DNA of 64,000 nucleotides from Isotricha intestinalis (GCA_023807065.1 JAJJLU010000370.1:1-64000), one strand, 5' to 3'. Shown: positions 1-10,210, counted from the first letter of the stretch. Made by a program: numbers and translations. The notes: generated by a model from the sequence alone, not told the origin.

Positions 1-891
1 GGATATTGAGAAAATATTTATATATTTATCAGAATTCATTTCTTTGTAATGATCAATAGATTGATTTTGTGATAAAGTAATAATTGATAAACTATCAATA
101 CTGATAATTTTTTCCATTGATTCTAATTCTTCAGATTCTTTAATAAATTCAAAGGTTTCTTTTTTTTTTCCGTTATATAAATTTTCTGAATATTTTTTTT
201 GAAACCCCAATTTTTCTTCAAATAAATTTTTAATATTTCCTTCAGAATTTTCATTATCTAAATCAATTAAAATAAAAGAAAGACTATTAAAAGTTAAATT
301 ATTATTAATAAATGAAATCATTGCTTCAATTTGTTCAATCCAGTCATTATTATGATTATCTCTATTAATAGAACTTAAATGATTAATTATAATTTTTTTA
401 TTATTATTATTAAAATCATCTTCAAACGTAAATTGACATAAACCTGTAATTAAATTCTCATTTTGATTTTTTGGATAACTTATTAAAATTCTAGGTTGAA
501 AACCTTTTATTAAAATATCTTCTTGAATTTGACTTATGTTAAAAATATTTTTAATATTATCAGGAATTTTACTCAAGTAATTATTTTCATTTAATTGATT
601 TACTAAATTAGTTATAGAATCAGTGTAGAATTTAATAAAAAATTGATTTCCATCATCATCATCCTCATTTATCATAATTTGATTAACAATTTCTGTATCT
701 TCTTCATTATTATTTGATTTTAATAAATATTGTTTTTTTTGCTTTTTTTCTTTATCAATTGCATCTAAAACTTCTTTTAAATGTTCTTCATTATCATAAT
801 TATCTTCCTTTTTTTCATTATATTCCTCTATCTCATTATTATTTTCATTATTTTTTCTGTTTTCATCAATTGAATTTTCACTCTCTTTCAT
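1..891 (-). CDS. Partial protein, possible GNAT-like fold; 3' end beyond window
   Basis: An open minus-strand frame of 297 codons runs from an ATG at 891 through base 1 without a stop, so the gene continues past the left edge. The N-terminal 60 or so residues are acidic and Asn/Glu/Lys-rich. The rest looks folded. A stretch resembling the central strands of a GNAT acetyltransferase (ITGLCQFTFED, then a helix, then FNSLSFILID and FEEKLGFQKKY) is visible, but I cannot identify an acetyl-CoA loop, so the family call is weak. The frame lies only 20 bases after the stop of the gene at 912-2219 on the same strand, in the -1 frame relative to it. The two may be one gene broken by an indel; see findings. 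Confidence 0.6.
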   Translation of the reverse strand, partial: MKESENSIDENRKNNENNNEIEEYNEKKEDNYDNEEHLKEVLDAIDKEKKQKKQYLLKSNNNEEDTEIVNQIMINEDDDDGNQFFIKFYTDSITNLVNQLNENNYLSKIPDNIKNIFNISQIQEDILIKGFQPRILISYPKNQNENLITGLCQFTFEDDFNNNNKKIIINHLSSINRDNHNNDWIEQIEAMISFINNNLTFNSLSFILIDLDNENSEGNIKNLFEEKLGFQKKYSENLYNGKKKETFEFIKESEELESMEKIISIDSLSIITLSQNQSIDHYKEMNSDKYINIFSIS

Positions 892-911
892 TATATCATC
901 TATGATATCAT

Positions 912-2219
912 CTATATTCTTTCTTCTTCTTCTCTTTGTCTTCTTTCTTCTTCAAAATTATTTTTTTGTTTTGCTAAATCCCTTAAACTTTGAAAGAATT
1001 CTTCTCTTGTTAAATTAGGTGCATCATCTCTTTCAATTTTTATTTTTTGTTTCTTTATACTTTCATTATTTTGATTATAAGAATAATATGAATTTGTTTG
1101 TTTATTACTTTTCAACAACATATTATTATAGGAATTATCTTTTGAATTTATGAATTCTTCATTTATTATTTTATTTGGATTAGTGGGTCTTGTTTTTGCA
1201 CTATAACCTCTTTTAGTATTTTTCTCAGAAGTATTATTTTGATGAAAATTTTGATTAGAACTAATAATATAAGGATTAATAACTAAACTATCATTATTAC
1301 TATTATTCATTTTATTTAAAGTAAATAACATATAATCTTCCATAATTGAATACTTAGCCTTTTTAATAGCTTTCATCAATTCATCTCCAATTGGTATATT
1401 AATTTTATGGTTATTTTTATTATTTCTTTGAGAATTATCATCCATACAAGGAGAACAATTTGTTAAAAAGGGATCTGGCTCTCCATTTGACATATCTATA
1501 TATTTTGATAAATATGAATTATTTAAAAAATTCATATCATTTTTCATTTTAACTAAATAATTTTTATTATATAAATATTCTGGATTTAATTTATCTAAAT
1601 TAAATTTTCCTCTATGAGAATTATATGTTAATATTTCTCTTATTTTATTAGTATGATTTACTATATTTACTGAATTAACTCTTAAATTTTTTATTGTATT
1701 TTGAATATCTAATAATATTGAATCATTTATTTTTTGGGTTTCATCTGGATATGTTGTTTCTAAAATTTCATCAAATTTTTTTAAATCTTCTATTTTTTTT
1801 TCTCTGCTTGAAATTTCTTTAGTTAATTTTAATAAACATTCACGAAGTCTTTTTAAATTATTTTTTTCAAATTCAAAAAATTCTTTTTTTTCTTCTTCAT
1901 TTAAATTTTTCAAATATTTTACAAATTGATTTTGATATTCTTTTGTAACTCCTAAATCATCCCACATATTTTGAATAAGTCCTAATTCTTCATTCATCAT
2001 TTCATCTTTTGAATTTCTACTTTGAATTAAGTTGTTTTGATTTTTGTTTAAAATTGGTAAACTTGATTCTTGGAAATTATTTTTAATTTCTTTTTTTTCA
2101 AAATTAGGATTTTTTATTGGAAAATGGCGATTATTCCATGATTCTCTTGCTAGTTCCTTTACTGATTTTCCACCAGATGCCTTTAACTGATTTATTCTAT
2201 ATTTTTTTGATGTATTCAT
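912..2219 (-). CDS. Charged coiled-coil-prone protein of unknown function (435 aa)
   Basis: I do not recognise a named family. The ATG at 2219 follows an A-rich leader. The N-terminus carries a conserved-looking segment (SGGKSVKELARESWNNRHF). Residues about 75-180 are strongly helical and charged (EEEKKEFFEFEKNNLKRLRECL), and a long Asn-rich linker follows. The last residues are Glu/Arg-rich and end in TAG at 912-914. A second open frame, offset by -1, starts almost at once downstream, so this stop may not be the real end of the protein. The 236-base gap to the divergent gene at 2456 probably holds both promoters. Confidence 0.65.
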   Translation of the reverse strand: MNTSKKYRINQLKASGGKSVKELARESWNNRHFPIKNPNFEKKEIKNNFQESSLPILNKNQNNLIQSRNSKDEMMNEELGLIQNMWDDLGVTKEYQNQFVKYLKNLNEEEKKEFFEFEKNNLKRLRECLLKLTKEISSREKKIEDLKKFDEILETTYPDETQKINDSILLDIQNTIKNLRVNSVNIVNHTNKIREILTYNSHRGKFNLDKLNPEYLYNKNYLVKMKNDMNFLNNSYLSKYIDMSNGEPDPFLTNCSPCMDDNSQRNNKNNHKINIPIGDELMKAIKKAKYSIMEDYMLFTLNKMNNSNNDSLVINPYIISSNQNFHQNNTSEKNTKRGYSAKTRPTNPNKIINEEFINSKDNSYNNMLLKSNKQTNSYYSYNQNNESIKKQKIKIERDDAPNLTREEFFQSLRDLAKQKNNFEEERRQREEEERI

Positions 2220-2455
2220 TTTTTTATTGGAGTTATAATTTTTGAAAAATTAAATTTTATCAATTTAATATAATATTTATTAGATGTTAATATTAAAATA
2301 AAAAAATAAGTTTAATAAGTATATTATTTAAGAATTGTCATTTCAATTTTCTTATTCAACAATATCAATAAATTCATTTATATATTAATAAGTTATGAAT
2401 AAAAAATGATATTTTAATTGAATGTTAATAATTTTTAAATTTTAAAAAATAAAAT

Positions 2456-3514
2456 ATGGAATATAAAGGAATATATTATGGTGAATCAAAACAACAAAAA
2501 TTTTTTGAAGGAGGTGCGCATTTTAAATATTCTGATTTATATAGGCAACTTGAATTATTAAGAGGAGAAAAATATAATAATGAAAATGTAAGAAAGAAAA
2601 TTAATGAAAATCATAATTTTCTTCAAATTGGCTCATTTTATAATGAGGAAAAACCAATAAAAAATATAATCCATACAAGAAATATAAATAAAAATTATTT
2701 AAATTATCCAAATACTCAAATTACAAATTTTAATAGAACAATGAGTAATATGGATAAATATAGAAAAAAATCAGAAAGTAAAAATTTAGATATAAATCCA
2801 AGTATTGAAACCTATCAAAAAATAAATAAAATAAATAACATTTCATATATTCCAAACAGAGATAAATTGAGAAATAATTCATTAGCCTCTAATAATAGTA
2901 ATAAAAATATTAGTAGAAATAAAAATTCAAATTTAATGAATTTTCAAAAAAGTACAGAAAATTTAAATTATACTAATAATTTAATTTTATCTTTAAGAAT
3001 GCAAATTGCAAATAATATTAAAAATAAGCATCAACATCATTATCATAAAAATAATAGTTTAGAAAATAATAAATCTCCTGAATATTATATAAAATATAAT
3101 AATTTCATTGAATCAAAATCTAGAAATAAAAATTCAATGAGTCATTTAAGATTCGGAGATAAAAAAATAAATACTTTAACTATGGCTAATGGAAACAATG
3201 ATACAAATTATGAAATTTTATTTCATAGAACAATGAATCATAATAAAAGAATTTTTCATAATAATCATTTTAATTATAATATCAATAATAATAATAACTT
3301 TAATAATTTTAAAAGTAATAAGAATATTTATAATAATAATAATAATAAGAATAGTAATTCTGTGAAAAAAAAATTAAATGATTATATTAATGGAAAATAT
3401 CAAAATAAAAATTTATTATATAATAAATTAAATTTAGATAGATTTAAATCAGGAGATAATATTTTTAAAAAACAGAATCTTGATTATTATAAAAATTTAA
3501 ATCTATATAAATAA
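2456..3514 (+). CDS. Asn-rich protein of unknown function (352 aa)
   Basis: The only segment that looks conserved is the N-terminus, about residues 3-38 (YKGIYYGES, then KFFEGGAHFKYSDLYRQLE), an aromatic and Gly-rich motif followed by an amphipathic helix. The remainder is low-complexity Asn/Lys/Ser sequence encoded by AAT runs, with no predicted membrane span or metal site. Such a short ordered head with a disordered tail is common in ciliate and apicomplexan hypothetical proteins. It lies tail to tail with the gene at 3576, 61 bases away. Confidence 0.6.
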   Translation: MEYKGIYYGESKQQKFFEGGAHFKYSDLYRQLELLRGEKYNNENVRKKINENHNFLQIGSFYNEEKPIKNIIHTRNINKNYLNYPNTQITNFNRTMSNMDKYRKKSESKNLDINPSIETYQKINKINNISYIPNRDKLRNNSLASNNSNKNISRNKNSNLMNFQKSTENLNYTNNLILSLRMQIANNIKNKHQHHYHKNNSLENNKSPEYYIKYNNFIESKSRNKNSMSHLRFGDKKINTLTMANGNNDTNYEILFHRTMNHNKRIFHNNHFNYNINNNNNFNNFKSNKNIYNNNNNKNSNSVKKKLNDYINGKYQNKNLLYNKLNLDRFKSGDNIFKKQNLDYYKNLNLYK

Positions 3515-3575
3515 TATTTGTTATAAAAATTCAGTTTATAAAAAAGTATATTAATTAAATTAAATTAAATTAAAA

Positions 3576-5336
3576 TTAATGAGAATAATTTCTTTTCATT
3601 CTATTTATTCTATAATTATGGATATTTTTCTGAAGTTCATTAATTAATTTTTTTTTATTTATTGATTGTTTTTTTTTCTTTTCTTCATTTTTTTTATTGT
3701 ATGACTCTTCATCATGAAAATTTAAAGTATAATTCTTTATGTTTTTTTTTACACTTTCAATTTCATTTTGAATTTTTTCATTTTTTATTTTTTCTATCAT
3801 ATATTGTTCATTAATATTTTGAATTTCAGAATTATTTTTTTCATAATTTTGCCTCATTTCTTCATTTTCTTTTCTCAAATTTAAATTTTCTTTTCTTAAC
3901 TCATCAATTTCATTCAAAAAAGAATAAATTTTTTTCTCAATTTCAGTCATTTTTTTTTCATGTTCTTCTTGAATATGATTTAAGCATTCAACTTCATTTT
4001 TATTTTTTATATGTAATTCATTAAATTTATCAAATAAAGTTTGATAATCCATTTCTATTTGAGATTTGGCAAATTTTAAATTACTTAAATTATTTTGAGC
4101 TTGATGAAATTTTTTTTCGTTTTCAATCTTAATATTTAAAGAATCAATTAAACATTTTTCTTTATTTTTCATTTCAGCTAAATTATTTTTTAAGTTATTA
4201 ATTTGATTACATAAATTAATATGATTTCTATTTAATTGTTCATTATCTGAAACTAAATCATAATTTCTTGTTCTTTGATCATTTAATGATTCTTCTAAAT
4301 GTCTATTCATATCATTTAATCTATAAATGTCTTCTTTATAAATTATATTATCACTTAATATTGAATTTTGTGTAGTTTTATAATTTAAATTGTCATAAAA
4401 ATGATAAGGATTATTTATATTTGTAAAATTATTAAAATTATTATAATTATTGTTATTCATATTATTCAGTTTATATTGATTTACATAATTTGGATTTATT
4501 ATTCTAGGTGATGGATTTATACTATTAATTTTACTTAATAAAGGACTTTGAAATGAATTATATTTATTATTATCAAAATTCTGAGTTGAAGTATTTGATA
4601 TATATTTCAAATGTTCTTTTTCTGGAATTAAATTATTTTGAAATGCACTATAATTTGATAAAGTATCTGAATTTGATTTTTTCCTTTTTTTTTGATTGAT
4701 ACTAATTTTATTTTGAATTTGATTATTTTTGAAATCTGTTTTTATCTTTTCTATGAAATCTAAAGAAATAAGAATATTATCTAAATCACTGTCATCAATG
4801 AAATTAACGACTATTAATTGATATTTTATATCAAGAATTTGATTTTCTTGATATAACTGAAGATTTATAAACTCAAATTCACAATTTAAATTTTCAGAAG
4901 ATTCTTCCTTAGAATAAATTGATATTATTACCTTTTTAATATAATTACCTTGAATATTTGACATAAAATCATTATAATTATTGAAAAAGATTCCATTTAA
5001 TTTTATAATTTGTTTTTCTTTATAAAGGAAATTTCCAAAAATTGAAATTGCTTCGATAAACATTTTTTCTTTTATTGTACTATTTCCATAAAAGATAAAT
5101 GATGTGTTTGATTTTTCTTTATATTTATCTATAAGAATTTTATTTAAATGAGTAAATAATTCATTTTCATTTATTGTAATTAAGTCATAATAATATTCTG
5201 ATGAATTTGTCGAACAAATTATTTTTTGTTCTGAAGGGATTAAAATTTTATTCTCAATTAATTTCTCATTTACATATATCATAGTAAAAAAGTTCTCATT
5301 TATTTCAATTTTCGTGTTTAAATCATTAACATTCAT
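3576..5336 (-). CDS. Kinesin-like degenerate head with C-terminal coiled coil (586 aa)
   Basis: Residues about 15-210 resemble the first half of a kinesin motor: a short beta strand, the EYYYDLIT segment, a helix, then FIFYGNSTIKEKMF at residues 81-93, where a motor would have YGQTGSGKT. The Gly, Lys and Thr that bind nucleotide are absent, so ATP use is unlikely. An Asn-rich linker (about 215-320) follows. A long coiled coil then covers about residues 340-560, with heptads rich in Asn, Glu, Leu and Lys, and a basic tail ends the protein. The role may be scaffolding at microtubules, but this is inference. An unrelated coiled-coil protein with a chance similarity is the alternative. Confidence 0.55.
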   Translation of the reverse strand: MNVNDLNTKIEINENFFTMIYVNEKLIENKILIPSEQKIICSTNSSEYYYDLITINENELFTHLNKILIDKYKEKSNTSFIFYGNSTIKEKMFIEAISIFGNFLYKEKQIIKLNGIFFNNYNDFMSNIQGNYIKKVIISIYSKEESSENLNCEFEFINLQLYQENQILDIKYQLIVVNFIDDSDLDNILISLDFIEKIKTDFKNNQIQNKISINQKKRKKSNSDTLSNYSAFQNNLIPEKEHLKYISNTSTQNFDNNKYNSFQSPLLSKINSINPSPRIINPNYVNQYKLNNMNNNNYNNFNNFTNINNPYHFYDNLNYKTTQNSILSDNIIYKEDIYRLNDMNRHLEESLNDQRTRNYDLVSDNEQLNRNHINLCNQINNLKNNLAEMKNKEKCLIDSLNIKIENEKKFHQAQNNLSNLKFAKSQIEMDYQTLFDKFNELHIKNKNEVECLNHIQEEHEKKMTEIEKKIYSFLNEIDELRKENLNLRKENEEMRQNYEKNNSEIQNINEQYMIEKIKNEKIQNEIESVKKNIKNYTLNFHDEESYNKKNEEKKKKQSINKKKLINELQKNIHNYRINRMKRNYSH

Positions 5337-5502
5337 ATAATTAAATTAAATTTATTTTTAAAAATAAAATAATTTAATTGCCATCATACATTTTAATTAG
5401 AAAGAATTTATTTTTATCTTAATATATTTATTTATATTTATAGAGAATTATATCATATATTTTACCCTAATTTTTTATACACTAATTATCTTTTTTGATT
5501 AT

Positions 5503-7488
5503 TTATATATTCATTGCTAATTGAAAAAATTCATTCCATTCACTAGGATTATCTCTTTGCATATTCATACTTAAAATTTTAATATAATTCATAAATTTTT
5601 TAATTTCTTCATCACTTAAATATTTCTCCATTTCTTTTCGAATTTCTTTCTCTTCTTTTTCTTCATCAAACAAAATTAATTTTTCAAATAAATTATATCC
5701 ATAGTAAGGGTCTTTAACTTTTTTATAAACACTTTTAATTATTTCTTTAACAGAAATAAATAATTTATCTTTTTTCACATTTGGAATAAAATTATTAATA
5801 ATTTCGTAATTATGACTATCAATTGCTTTTAAAATTAATATAGCTGGAATTATTACGATAATTTTAGGATCACTTTCTTCTATTAAACAACAAATATCTT
5901 TATCTTTATATTTTTCAGTCATTACTTCGATGATTTTATTAAAAATCATTAATTGGATATATTTTTTTTGATCACATAAATAAATTTTTCCTTTTTCCCA
6001 AGTTTGTTCAAAATTATATAAATTACTTACTAATTCTGGATTATTTAGTAATTGTGGATCAACTCCTTCAATATTTAAATTGTATTTCCTAAATAAATAT
6101 CTTAGATCATTTAAAGTGCTTTTTATATTATTTGCTAATTTTCTTAAACCATAAGATTGAACTTCTGTTACAGTTCTTAAAACCTTTTCACTTTGAAGTA
6201 AAATATTGATATCCAAATCATCTCTTCCTTTCCCATTTATATTTGCAATTTTATTTAAGTAATTTATTATTTTTATAAATCTTTCTCTTATTTCATTATA
6301 TTCTTTATCATTTTCACAATTATTTATTAAATTTTTTCCTTTAATATTTGCTTTATTTTCATATAAAGACATTTCTTTTTCTAATTTAATTCCTTCAAAT
6401 ATAAATCTCCTAGAAATTTTTTCAATATATATTAACTCAGTAATATATTTTTCTTCATATAAAGTCCATTTTTTATCAAAATCAATTAAACAATTTTTCA
6501 AATCATCTATAATTTTTGTTATCTTATTATCATCAAATATTAGTTCATCATAAATTAAATTTATGTCTTCAATAATTAACATAATTAAGGAACTAAAACA
6601 AACAAATAATTGATTTCCTCTTTCAATTACTTCTTTACTAAAAATATATTTTTCTCCATTAACTACTAAATCAGGAGTTGCTTCTTGAGCAGAATCTAAA
6701 ATTTCAGTTAAATAACCTAATGAATCTTCTTGATATAAAAATATATATGCTTTCGTAAATTTTTTTCTATAATCTCTATTTGAAATTTTTATTTTAAACG
6801 TTTTAATTAAATGTTCAATTTGTTGCAAACATTCTCTACATATTTCATTTCCTTCATCTGTTTCAAAATCAAATTTACCATGAACTTTGATCATATTTAA
6901 TTTATTTACATTATAATAAGTAGATTCTAAAACTTTAAATTGAGGACTTTTTTTAAAGCAATCAAATTTATTAAAAGGAATTAAATCCATACTTTTTCTC
7001 CTTTTTTTATTTTCTTCAAAAATAAAATCAGAATTTAAACTCATTTTTGACTTTAAATTTAAAGGGGAATCTGCTCTAAATTTATTAAATAAATTATTAT
7101 TATCAAGATTAGAAATATTGATATCACAAGAATTAACAGTTGATGTGTCTTCTTGATTTGAAGATTCACTATTACTGGAATTATCACTTACTTCACTATT
7201 ATTTGCATTTATATTTAAATTATTTTCATTATCATTTTGAATTGAATCTATATTTTCAAATGAGTCAAAATCAAATGTATTTGTATTATTTTCGTTAATT
7301 TCTAACAATTGATTTAAATTATTATTTTCCATTCCATTTGTATCATTTATTATTGGAAATGTTCGATTTACTATATTTTGTGGTTCATCAAAAGAAAAGT
7401 TATTATTATTTATATAAAAAGGATTAATATCGTTTAAATTAAAATTATAATTTGAATTTATGGTATTTGAGTTTTGAATAGGTTCCAT
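5503..7488 (-). CDS. Protein of unknown function with helical C-terminal domain (661 aa)
   Basis: The first about 185 residues are Asn/Ser/Asp-rich and probably disordered. Residues about 190-650 look like one folded, mainly helical region containing a Cys pair (EICRECLQQ) and conserved-looking aromatic segments (DYRKKFTKAYIFLYQEDSLGYL, then GEKYIFSKEVIERGNQLFVCFSSLIMLI). I cannot assign it to a family. There is no signal peptide or membrane span. A 320-base AT-only gap precedes it. Confidence 0.6.
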   Translation of the reverse strand: MEPIQNSNTINSNYNFNLNDINPFYINNNNFSFDEPQNIVNRTFPIINDTNGMENNNLNQLLEINENNTNTFDFDSFENIDSIQNDNENNLNINANNSEVSDNSSNSESSNQEDTSTVNSCDINISNLDNNNLFNKFRADSPLNLKSKMSLNSDFIFEENKKRRKSMDLIPFNKFDCFKKSPQFKVLESTYYNVNKLNMIKVHGKFDFETDEGNEICRECLQQIEHLIKTFKIKISNRDYRKKFTKAYIFLYQEDSLGYLTEILDSAQEATPDLVVNGEKYIFSKEVIERGNQLFVCFSSLIMLIIEDINLIYDELIFDDNKITKIIDDLKNCLIDFDKKWTLYEEKYITELIYIEKISRRFIFEGIKLEKEMSLYENKANIKGKNLINNCENDKEYNEIRERFIKIINYLNKIANINGKGRDDLDINILLQSEKVLRTVTEVQSYGLRKLANNIKSTLNDLRYLFRKYNLNIEGVDPQLLNNPELVSNLYNFEQTWEKGKIYLCDQKKYIQLMIFNKIIEVMTEKYKDKDICCLIEESDPKIIVIIPAILILKAIDSHNYEIINNFIPNVKKDKLFISVKEIIKSVYKKVKDPYYGYNLFEKLILFDEEKEEKEIRKEMEKYLSDEEIKKFMNYIKILSMNMQRDNPSEWNEFFQLAMNI

Positions 7489-7809
7489 TTTTTTATTTAT
7501 TTTTTAGATTTGTCAAATAGTTTATAAGTTTTTTAATTTTTATTTTTTTATATCAAATTATTTATTTATTAATAAGCCTTAGAGAAATGGATTTATAATA
7601 AAAGTTAAAGATATTTTTTGTTATTACTCTAACTGTTAAATTCAAAAAAAAAATTATACAATTTTTTTAATTATAATTAATAAAATTTTCTTTCTTTCCC
7701 AAATTAACTAACAAATAATTTTAATATATTCTTAATAAATAAATCAAAGTAAAATTTATTAATTGAATTTATATAAGATAAAATTTTCATATAATATTTT
7801 ACAATAAAT
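7489..7809. other. Intergenic gap with nothing recognised
   Basis: This 321-base stretch lies between two minus-strand genes. It contains homopolymer A and T runs and short AT repeats. I see no open frame of note, no GC-rich RNA-like segment and no repeat. Confidence 0.5.
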
Positions 7810-8373
7810 TTAATTAAACAAATTATTAATCTTAGACATATGTTCCTCAACTATTTTTTCCATTTCATCAACTTTAAGTTTATATTGTGCATCTAAATAT
7901 TCGTTACTTAAAATTTTATTAATTTCTCTAAATAAAAATGTGGAGATATCATCTTTATTATTTAACTTAATTTCTAATTTATATGTGAAAATTTTTCTAT
8001 CAAATAATTTTTTGTTTAACCATTCTTTTATTTTATCATCTGAATCATCTTTATATAAAAAATTCCAATTATTCATTAAATCTTTATCTGCTTTTATAAT
8101 ATTTAACACAATTTCTTTATATTCATCTAAATTTAAAGGTGTATTTTTTTTTTCAGAATTTTGAGAAACAGAATTTATGGAAATATGATTATTAGTATTA
8201 TTCATTTTAACATTTAAATTTTGAGGGAATAATTTATTTGGAATTTCTCTTTCTATAGAAGTTCCTGGTTTATGTTCAATTCTTATTTGATTATTACTTT
8301 GAGATTCTCTTAAATTTCTTACAGTTTGAACTATTCTTGGGTCATAATTTTGAGAACTTCTTCTTATTATCAT
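7810..8373 (-). CDS. Small protein of unknown function (187 aa)
   Basis: The ATG at 8373 is the first in frame. The N-terminus is basic (MIIRRSSQNYDPRIVQTVRNLRES) and leads to an Asn-rich linker. Residues about 85-187 form a compact helical and charged domain that begins LDEYKEIVLNIIKADKDLMNNW and ends in an amphipathic helix. No catalytic motif is visible. It sits between two other minus-strand genes, 102 bases downstream of the next one. Confidence 0.6.
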   Translation of the reverse strand: MIIRRSSQNYDPRIVQTVRNLRESQSNNQIRIEHKPGTSIEREIPNKLFPQNLNVKMNNTNNHISINSVSQNSEKKNTPLNLDEYKEIVLNIIKADKDLMNNWNFLYKDDSDDKIKEWLNKKLFDRKIFTYKLEIKLNNKDDISTFLFREINKILSNEYLDAQYKLKVDEMEKIVEEHMSKINNLFN

Positions 8374-8475
8374 TTATACTCTATAATTAATTTAATCTTT
8401 TATTTTTTTAAACACTATTTAAAATTATTTGTTTAATTGTTTTTTCCAAAAAAAATATAATTAAATAAAATTAAA

Positions 8476-9230
8476 TTAAATCAATTTATTTGCTTTTAAT
8501 AAGTTTCTAAATCTTATATCTCTCATTTCTTTCATATATGATTCATGATCATAATCTTTTTTAGGCTTTTTAATTTTATTATTATTTCTTAAAATTGCAT
8601 TGCTTTGTTTTAAATCTAAAGTTCTTGATAAACCATTATTAAAAGTAATATGTTCATTGTAATTATTATCATTATAATGATCACCAGTATTATTATTTTT
8701 ATTATTAAAATAATTATTCAAAAATCTTTCAACATTTAGAATAGTATTATTATTATATTTATTATTATTATAATAATTGTCCAAATTAAAATTTGATTGA
8801 TAAAATCTATTTTTCCCAAATGAATTATATCTTCTCCTATGGCATTCTGGTTGACTAATTGGAACAATATAATCTAACGTTGAAGGATTAATTAAATTAT
8901 TTGGTTCTAATTCATATAATTCCATTCTTGGGATAAAGTTGACAATTGGTCTATTAATATAACTTCCAAAAGGAGGATTTTCTTCATTTATATCTCTTCC
9001 TAAAATATTAATTTTAGTCCTAACAATATTAGAACTACTATTAATAGGTGAAAAATAATTAAATCTTTTATTTAAATTATCATTATCAGCTTTTGAAATA
9101 CTCATGGATAAATTACCTAAATCATTTAAATGAGTAATCCTCTTTTCCTTATCAGAATAACCACTCTTATTCAAAACCTATAAAAAATCAAATTAAAAAA
9201 TATTTATACATTATCCCCCATTATCTTCAT
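8476..9230 (-). CDS. Asn-rich protein of unknown function, two exons (240 aa)
   Basis: The raw frame begins with a TTG. Joining an upstream ATG exon (9210-9230, seven codons) across a 32-base intron (9178-9209) restores a proper start in phase 0 and gives 241 codons including the stop. The protein is Asn/Tyr-rich in the middle and basic at the C-terminus (KKPKKDYDHESYMKEMRDIRFRN). No domain is recognised. The start codon is only 71 bases from the divergent proteasome gene, so the two probably share a promoter. Confidence 0.65.
9178..9209 (-). other. 32-base spliceosomal intron
   Basis: The intron starts GTATAA and ends TTATAG on the minus strand, contains no C, and joins the two exons of the gene at 8476-9230 in phase 0. 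Confidence 0.8.
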
Positions 9231-9301
9231 TAAAATAAACTAAAAATAAAATCAAATACCAAAAAATAAATAAAAAAAACATATTAACATATAAAAATAA
9301 A
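9231..9301. promoter_or_regulatory. Probable bidirectional promoter, 71 bases
   Basis: It separates the divergent starts of the gene at 8476-9230 and the proteasome subunit. It is almost pure A/T, with A-rich sequence directly before each ATG. No TATA or other box can be singled out in this composition. Confidence 0.45.
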
Positions 9302-10033
9302 ATGCAAAAAAGTCTCTATGATCGTAGTGCTTTAACATGGTCACTCCAAGGACGTCTTTACCAAGTGGAATATGCAATGGAAGCTGTAAATCAAGGAAAT
9401 CTACTCTTAGGTCTCAAATCTAAAACCCATGTAGTATTAATAGGATTTAAATCAGCTCCTAATGAAGTATTATCCTATTATCCAGAGAAACTCTTCAAAG
9501 TATCACCTCACATTTGTATAGGAATAGCAGGACTTACTCCAGATGGACGTCTCCTATATCAATACATGAAAAATGAATGTTTAAATTATTCCTATACATA
9601 CAATGCAAATTATCCAGTTGAGCGTTTAGTAACTAAAATAGCAGAAAAATCACAATTAAAAACTCAAAGAGGTGAAAATAAAAGACCTTATGGTGTTGGA
9701 TTGTTAATTGCTGGATATGATAAAACTGGTCCAAGACTTTTTAGAACTTGTCCTTCTGCTAATTATTATGAGTATCATTGTGTTGCTATTGGAAGTCGTT
9801 GTCAAGGAGCTACTACTTATTTAGAAAATAATATGGAAAAGTTTTGGGATATGGGAAGAGATGATTTAATTAAAACTGGATTAAAAGCTATGAAAGGGGC
9901 TCTTGATGTTAAAGTTAATGGAAAAAATTTAGATGTTATGGTTGTTGGGGAAGGTGAAAATGTAAGGATGTTAGATGATGAAGAAATTGAGAAGTTTTTA
10001 AATGAAAATGGAGATAATATGGATATTGCTTAA
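9302..10033 (+). CDS. PSMA1: 20S proteasome subunit alpha-6 (PSMA1 type)
   Basis: This is a structural alpha-ring subunit of the 20S proteasome, which gates substrate entry. The N-terminal alpha signature is clear (YDRSALTWSLQGRLYQVEYAMEAV), followed by GLKSKTHVVLIGFK, IAGLTPDGRLL, QRGENKRPYGVGLLIAGYD and CPSANYYEYHCVAIGSR. These match the alpha-6/PSMA1 branch rather than the other six alpha types. The 243-residue length is normal. As expected for an alpha subunit there is no propeptide or catalytic Thr. The first third uses CGT for Arg and more C-ending codons than the rest, which uses AGA. Confidence 0.95.
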   Translation: MQKSLYDRSALTWSLQGRLYQVEYAMEAVNQGNLLLGLKSKTHVVLIGFKSAPNEVLSYYPEKLFKVSPHICIGIAGLTPDGRLLYQYMKNECLNYSYTYNANYPVERLVTKIAEKSQLKTQRGENKRPYGVGLLIAGYDKTGPRLFRTCPSANYYEYHCVAIGSRCQGATTYLENNMEKFWDMGRDDLIKTGLKAMKGALDVKVNGKNLDVMVVGEGENVRMLDDEEIEKFLNENGDNMDIA

Positions 10034-10210
10034 TAAGATTTAATGATAAAGTAAATTAAAAATTTTTTTTAAAAATTTTAATTTTTTTTTTTTGTTTTTT
10101 GGGGAATTTGTTATTTTTTATTTTTATTGTTAATTAATTTTGAATAAAAAATTAAATAAATTTATAAACTTTAAAATTTATATTCTTTTATTTGATTATT
10201 TTTAAAAAAT

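Noticed and set aside
714..905. 63-codon plus-strand frame rich in Phe, Leu, His and Tyr
   Set aside because: It is the antisense shadow of the long minus-strand coding frame at 1-891.
930..1010. 15-base intron (GTTTAAGGGATTTAG), as in heterotrich ciliates
   Set aside because: Its length is a multiple of three, it has no internal stop, and the donor differs from the GTA of all other introns, so nothing supports splicing.
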